Of a DNA stretch of 64,000 nt, positions 58,791 to 64,000 are shown piece after piece; positions within the stretch are counted from its first letter, which is position 1, and each line of letters begins with the position of its first letter. Source of the DNA: Amblyomma americanum (Eukaryota > Arthropoda > Arachnida > Ixodida > Ixodidae); contig NW_027526486.1 in assembly GCF_052857255.1 (NCBI RefSeq), positions 186,001 through 250,000 of the forward strand, written 5' to 3'. The position numbers were made by a program, and so were the translations under genes. The notes below the pieces were generated by a model, which worked only from the letters and a program-made list of their open reading frames with translations, was not told the origin of the DNA and made no database searches.

Positions 58791-60981
58791 AAAACGATGT
58801 AACCCGTTGTTCTGAGCCGGAATACAAGTTTCCGCAACAGTTCTGGGAGAAAAAGTTTACACCTTTCTCTCGTGTACTCTTCGACGACTTGTAAAATCGA
58901 TGCTCGTGAATCATGCTAGTTTCGATCTAAAACGATGTATCCCGTTGTTTTGAGCCGGAATACAAGTTTTCGCGCAGATCTGAGAGAAAAAGTTTACACC
59001 TTTCTCTCGTGTACTCTTCGACGACTTGTAAAATCGATGCCCGTGAATCATGCTAGTTTCGATCTAAAACGATGTATCCCGTTGTTTTGAGCCGGAATAC
59101 AAGTTTTCGCGCAGTTCTGAGAGAAAAAGTTTACACCTTTCTCTCGTCTACTCTTCGAAGACTTGTAAAATCGATGCGCGTGAATCTTGCTAGTTTCGAC
59201 CAAAAACGATGTATCCCTTTGTTTTGAGCCGGAATACAAGTTTTCGCGCAGTTCTGAGAGAAAAAGTTTACACCTTTCTCTCGCGTACTCTTCGAGGACT
59301 TGTAAAATCGATGCTCGTGAATCATGCTAGTTTCGATTTAAAACGACGTATCCCGTTGTTTTGAGCCGGAATACAAGTTTTCGCGCTGTTCTGAGAGAAA
59401 AAGTTTACACCTTTTTCTCGTCTACTCTTCGACGACTTGTAAAATCGATGCTCGTGAATCTTGCTAGTTTCAAATTAAAACGATGTATCCCGTTGTTTTG
59501 AGCCGGAATACAAGTTTTCGCGCAGTTCTGAGAGAAAAAGTTTACAACTTTCTCTCTTGTATCTTCGACGACTTGTAAAATCGATGCTCGTGAATCTTGC
59601 TAGTTTCGATCTAAAACGATGAATCCCGTTGTTTTGAGCCGGAATACAAGTTTTCACGCAGTTCTGAGAGGAAAAGTTTACACCTTTCTCTCGTGTACTC
59701 TTCGACGACATGTAAAATCGATGCTCGTGAATCTTGCTAGTTTCGATCTAAAACGATGAATCCCGTTGTTTTGAGCCGGAATACAAGTTTTCGCGCAGTT
59801 CTGAGAGAAAAAGTTTACACCTTTCTCACGTCTACTCTTCGACGACTTGTAAATCGATGCTCGTGAATCTTGCTAGTTTCGATCTAAAACGATGTATCCC
59901 GTTTTTTTGAGCCGGTATACAAGTTTTCGCGCAGTTCTGAGAGAAAACGTTTACACCTTTCTTTTGTGTACTCTTCGACAAGGTGTAAAATTGATGGTCG
60001 TGAATCTTGCTAGTTTCGATCTAAGACGATGTAACCCGTTGTTTTGAACCGGAATACAAGTTTTGGCGCACTTCTGAGAGAAAAGTTTACACCTTTCTCT
60101 CGTCTACTCTTCGAAGACTTGTAATACTGTTGCTCGTGAATCTTGCTAGTTTCGATCTAAAACGATGTAACCCGTTGTTCTGAGCCGGAATACAAGTTTC
60201 CGCAACAGTTCTGGGAGAAAAAGTTTACACCTTTCTCTCGTGTACTCTTCGACGACTTGTAAAATCGATGCTCGTGAATCATGCCAGTTTCGATCTAAAA
60301 CGATGTATCCCGTTGTTTTGAGCCGGTATACAAGTTTTCGCGGAGTTCTGAGAGAAAAAGTTTACACCTTTCTCTCGTGTACTCTTCGACGACATGTAAA
60401 ATCGATGCTCGTGAATCTAGCTAGTTTCGACCAAAAACGATGTATCCCTTTGTTTTGAGCCGGAATACAAGTTTTCGCGCAGTTCTGAGAGAAAAAGTTT
60501 ACACCTTTCTCTCGCGTACTCTTCGAGGACTTGTAAAATCGATGCTCGTGAATCATGCTAGTTTCGATCTAAAACGATGTATCCCGTTTTTTTGAGCCGG
60601 TATACAAGTTTTCGCGCAGTTCTGAGAGAAAACGTTTACACCTTTCTCTCGTGTACTCTTCGACAACGTGTAAAATCGATGGTCGTGAATCTTGCTAGTT
60701 TCGATCTAAGACGATGTAACCCGTTGTTTTGAGCCGGAATACAAGTTTTGGCGCAGTTCTGAGAGAAATGTTTACACCTTTCTCTCGTCTACTCTTCGAA
60801 GACTTGTAATACTGTTGCTCGTGAATCTTGCTAGTTTCGATCTAAAACGATGTAACCCGTTGTTCTGAGCCGGAATACAAGTTTCCGCAACAGTTCTGGG
60901 AGAAAAAGTTTACACCTTTCTCTCGTGTACTCTTCGACGACTTGTAAAATCGATGCTCGTGAATCATGCTAGTTTCGATCT
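58791..60981 (+). repeat. HOR unit Q copy 2
   Basis: This is the tandem copy of 56,600-58,790. The left junction is visible as two successive gcaacagttctggg monomers (about 58,692 and 58,829), which elsewhere occur singly. I saw almost no substitutions between the copies. Confidence 0.9.
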
Positions 60982-63560
60982 AAAACGATGTATCCCGTTG
61001 TTTTGAGCCGGAATACAAGTTTTCGCGCAGATCTGAGAGAAAAAGTTTACACCTTTCTCTCGTGTACTCTTCGACGACTTGTAAAATCGATGCCCGTGAA
61101 TCATGCTAGTTTCGATCTAAAACGATGTATCCCGTTGTTTTGAGCCGGAATACAAGTTTTCGCGCAGTTCTGAGAGAAAAAGTTTACACCTTTCTCTAGT
61201 CTACTCTTCGAAGACTTGTAAAATCGATGCGCGTGAATCTTGCTAGTTTCGACCAAAAACGATGTATCCCTTTGTTTTGAGCCGGAATACAAGTTTTCGC
61301 GCAGTTCTGAGAGAAAAAGTTTACACCTTTCTCTCGCGTACTCTTCGAGGACTTGTAAAATCGATGCTCGTGAATCATGCTAGTTTCGATTTAAAACGAC
61401 GTATCCCGTTGTTTTGAGCCGGAATACAAGTTTTCGCGCTGTTCTGAGAGAAAAAGTTTACACCTTTTTCTCGTCTACTCTTCGACGACTTGTAAAATCG
61501 ATGCTCGTGAATCTTGCTAGTTTCAATCTAAAACGATGTATCCCGTTGTTTTGAGCCGGAATACAAGTTTTCGCGCAGTTCTGAGAGAAAAAGTTTACAA
61601 CTTTCTCTCGTGTATCTTCGACGACTTGTAAAATCGATGCTCGTGAATCTTGCTAGTTTCGATCTAAAACGATGAATCCCGTTGTTTTGAGCCGGAATAC
61701 AAGTTTTCACGCAGTTCTGAGAGAAAAAGTTTACACCTTTCTCTCGTCTACTCTTCGAAGACTTGTAAAATCGATGCTCGTGAATCTTGCTAGTTTCAAT
61801 CTAAAACGATGTATCCCGTTGTTTTGAGCCGGAATACAATTTTTCGCGCAGTTCTGAGAGAAAAAGTTTACACCTTTCTCTCGTGTATCTTCGACGACTT
61901 GTAAAATCGATGCTCGTGAATCTTGCTAGTTTCGATCTAAAACGACGTATCCCCTTGTTTTGAGCCGGAATACAAGTTTTCGCGCTGTTCTGAGAGAAAA
62001 AGTTTACACCTTTCTCTCGTCTACTCTTCGACGACTTGTAAAATCGATGCTCGTGAATCTTGCTAGTTTCGATCTAAAACGATGAATCCCGTTGTTTTGA
62101 GCCGGAATACAAGTTTTCACGCAGTTCTGAGAGGAAAAGTTTACACCTTTCTCTCGTGTACTCTTCGACGACATGTAAAATCGATGCTCGTGAATCTTGC
62201 TAGTTTCGATCTAAAACGATGAATGCCGTTGTTTTGAGCCGGAATACAAGTTTTCGCGCAGTTCTGAGAGAAAAAGTTTACACCTTTCTCTCGTCTACTC
62301 TTCGACGACTTGTAAAATCGATGCTCGTGAATCTTGCTAGTTTCGATCTAAAACGATGTATCCCGTTTTTTTGAGCCGGTATACAAGTTTTCGCGCAGTT
62401 CTGAGAGAAAACGTTTACACCTTTCTCTCGTGTACTCTTCGACAACGTGTAAAATCGATGGTCGTGAATCTTGCTAGTTTCGATCTAAGACGATGTAACC
62501 CGTTGTTTCGAGCCGGAATACAAGTTTCCGCAACAGTTCTGGGAGAAAAAGTTTACACCTTTCTCTCGTGTACTCTTCGACGACTTGTAAAATCGATGCT
62601 CGTGAATCATGCTAGTTCCGATCTAAAACGATGTATCCCGTTGTTTTGAGCCGGTATACAAGTTTTCGCGGAGTTCTGAGAGAAAAAGTTTACACCTTTC
62701 TCTCATCTACTCTTCGAGGACTTGTAAAATTGATGCTCGTGAATCTAGCTAGTTTTGATCTAAAACGATGTATTCCGTTGTTTTGAGCCGGAATACAAGT
62801 TTTCGCGCAGATATGAGAGAAAAAGTTTACACCTTTCTCTCGTCTACTATTCGACGACTTGTAAAATCGATGCTCGTGAATCTTGCTAGTTTCGACCAAA
62901 AACGATGTATCCCTTTGTTTTGAGCCGGAATACAAGTTTTCGCGCAGTTCTGAGAGAAAAAGTTTACACCTTTTTCTCGCGTACTCTTCGAGGACTTGTA
63001 AAATCGATGCTCGTGAATCATGCTAGTTTCGATCTAAAACGATGTATCCCGTTGTTTTGAGCCGGAATACAAGTTTTCGCGCAGATCTGAGAGAAAAAGT
63101 TTACACCTTTCTCTCGTGTACTCTTCGACGACTTGTAAAATCGATGCTCGTGAATCATGCTAGTTTCGATCTAAAACGATGTATCCCGTTGTTTTGAGCC
63201 GGAATACAAGTTTTCGCGCTGTTCTGAGAGAAAAAGTTTACACCTTTCTCTCGTCTACTCTTCGAAGACTTGTAAAATCGATGCTCGTAAATCTTGCTAG
63301 TTTCGATCTAAAACGACGTATCCCCTTGTTTTGAGCCGGAATACAAGTTTTCGCGCTGTTCTGAGAGAAAAAGTTTACACCTTTCTCTCGTCTACTCTTC
63401 GACGACTTGTAAAATCGATGCTCGTGAATCTTGCTAGTTTCGATCTAAAACGATGAATCCCGTTGTTTTGAGCCGGAATACAAGTTTTCACGCAGTTCTG
63501 AGAGGAAAAGTTTACACCTTTCTCTCGTGTACTCTTCGACGACATGTAAAATCGATGCTC
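60186..63560 (+). repeat. 3.4-kb segment N copy 2
   Basis: This is the counterpart of 48,960-52,330 at +11,226 bp. Private changes include ctctagtctac at about 61,196 and gtttcgagccgg at about 62,507. Confidence 0.85.
63143..63553 (+). repeat. 3-mer tandem duplication copy 1 (411 bp)
   Basis: Three monomers (catgctag with gctgttctg; tcgaagac with gacgtatccccttg; gatgaatccc with ctgagagg and gacgacatg) are repeated at exactly +411 bp. Copy 1 has a private gctcgtaaatc at about 63,287. Confidence 0.87.
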
Positions 63561-63964
63561 GTGAATCATGCTAGTTTCGATCTAAAACGATGTATCCCGT
63601 TGTTTTGAGCCGGAATACAAGTTTTCGCGCTGTTCTGAGAGAAAAAGTTTACACCTTTCTCTCGTCTACTCTTCGAAGACTTGTAAAATCGATGCTCGTG
63701 AATCTTGCTAGTTTCGATCTAAAACGACGTATCCCCTTGTTTTGAGCCGGAATACAAGTTTTCGCGCTGTTCTGAGAGAAAAAGTTTACACCTTTCTCTC
63801 GTCTACTCTTCGACGACTTGTAAAATCGATGCTCGTGAATCTTGCTAGTTTCGATCTAAAACGATGAATCCCGTTGTTTTGAGCCGGAATACAAGTTTTC
63901 ACGCAGTTCTGAGAGGAAAAGTTTACACCTTTCTCTCGTGTACTCTTCGACGACATGTAAAATC
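63554..63964 (+). repeat. 3-mer tandem duplication copy 2
   Basis: This is the counterpart of 63,143-63,553. The array then continues to the window edge in ordinary monomers. This is the smallest clear HOR in the window. Confidence 0.86.
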
Positions 63965-64000
63965 GATGCTCGTGAATCTTGCTAGTTTCGATCTAAAACG

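Larger units (their letters stand above)
1..64000 (+). repeat. 137-bp satellite DNA array, about 467 head-to-tail monomers
   Basis: The same 137-bp unit recurs from the first base to the last with no interruption and no inverted copy. Landmarks in every unit, in order, are: agttctgagagaaaaag (1-17), tttacacctttctctcg (18-34), cttcgacgacttgtaaaatc (41-60), gatgctcgtgaatc (61-74), gctagtttcgatctaaaacg (77-96), atgtatcccgttgttttgag (97-116) and ccggaatacaagttttcgcg (117-136). Length variants of 133 to 139 bp arise from 1-4 bp indels, for example a lost C in 'tgtatcttcg' or an extra A in 'caagattttcg'. Composition is about 41.6% G+C. No unique sequence flanks or splits the array, so no stretch is left over that could hold a gene. 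The structure is that of eukaryotic centromeric or heterochromatic satellite DNA. The centromere role is inference, and the family name is unknown to me. Confidence 0.98.

Noticed and set aside
1..64000. More than a hundred short ORFs (about 60-102 residues), mostly on the minus strand and with near-identical peptides
   Set aside because: They are the satellite read in different registers. A TAA at monomer positions 19-21 (minus strand) hits each frame once per three monomers because 137 leaves remainder 2 modulo 3. Plus-strand stops also lie in every unit. Indels of 1-4 bp between copies ignore reading frame, and there is no sign of codon-level constraint.
1..64000. CRISPR array
   Set aside because: The repeated unit is the complete 137 bp with no unique spacers, and there are no cas genes. 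Variation is ordinary satellite divergence.
1..64000. CENP-B box (TTCG, four bases, A, two bases, CGGG)
   Set aside because: The nearest match, tttcgatctaaaacgatg at monomer 82-99, has TTCG and the central A but acga instead of CGGG. Reading cccgttgttttgag for the reverse box also fails at the CGAA part.
1..64000. Pol III internal promoter or tRNA-derived element, suggested by gtttcgatct
   Set aside because: It resembles a B box only loosely (mismatches at invariant positions), and no A box or tRNA cloverleaf lies upstream in the unit.
1..64000. Inverted monomers, transposon insertions or telomeric repeats inside the array
   Set aside because: Every unit reads agttctgag to cgcgc on the plus strand. 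No insertion longer than a few bases and no telomere-type hexamer or heptamer runs were seen.

Overview
The whole window is satellite DNA: one uninterrupted head-to-tail tandem array of a 137-bp monomer. There are about 467 copies, all in the same orientation, and both ends of the array run off the window. I find no protein gene, RNA gene, transposon, CRISPR array or stretch of unique sequence. A megasatellite of this kind with nested higher-order repeats (HORs) points to a eukaryotic nuclear chromosome, most likely a centromeric, pericentromeric or other heterochromatic block. I do not recognise the monomer as a named family. The wording of the repeat (A-rich 'aaaaagttta' next to C/T-rich 'tttctctcg') reminds me of plant centromeric satellites, but that is a weak impression and the host is undetermined.

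Monomer (numbered from the 'agttct' start): 137 bp, about 41.6% G+C and 11 CpG dinucleotides by hand count, roughly 1.9 times expectation. Each copy carries an 8-bp dyad (gagagaaa at 7-14, tttctctc at 26-33) around an 11-nt spacer. A ClaI-type atcgat lies at 58-63, and two related sub-segments (about 42-78 and 83-114) suggest an old internal duplication. Copies differ from each other by point changes and 1-4 bp indels. Combinations of diagnostic variants allow larger repeats to be traced.

Layout by recent duplication history (block edges good to about 50 bp): 0.5-4.4 kb, a 2,055-bp (15-mer) unit in tandem; 4.5-10.1 kb, more diverged 1,643/1,644-bp (12-mer) units; 10.14-16.71 kb, a nearly perfect 3,285-bp (24-mer) tandem duplication; 17-42.5 kb, a mosaic of 3.0, 3.4 and 3.7-kb units plus a 5.6-kb segment recopied 8,751 bp away; 42.8-64 kb, a series of 1.2 to 2.5-kb units plus a 3.4-kb segment recopied 11,226 bp away. 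Nearly all offsets are multiples of 137 minus a few bp, as expected from in-register unequal exchange or break-induced copying.

The short open reading frames scattered through the window are by-products. The minus strand has a TAA at monomer positions 19-21, and because 137 leaves remainder 2 on division by 3, every frame meets it within three monomers. No frame can stay open much beyond 411 nt while the repeat is intact.
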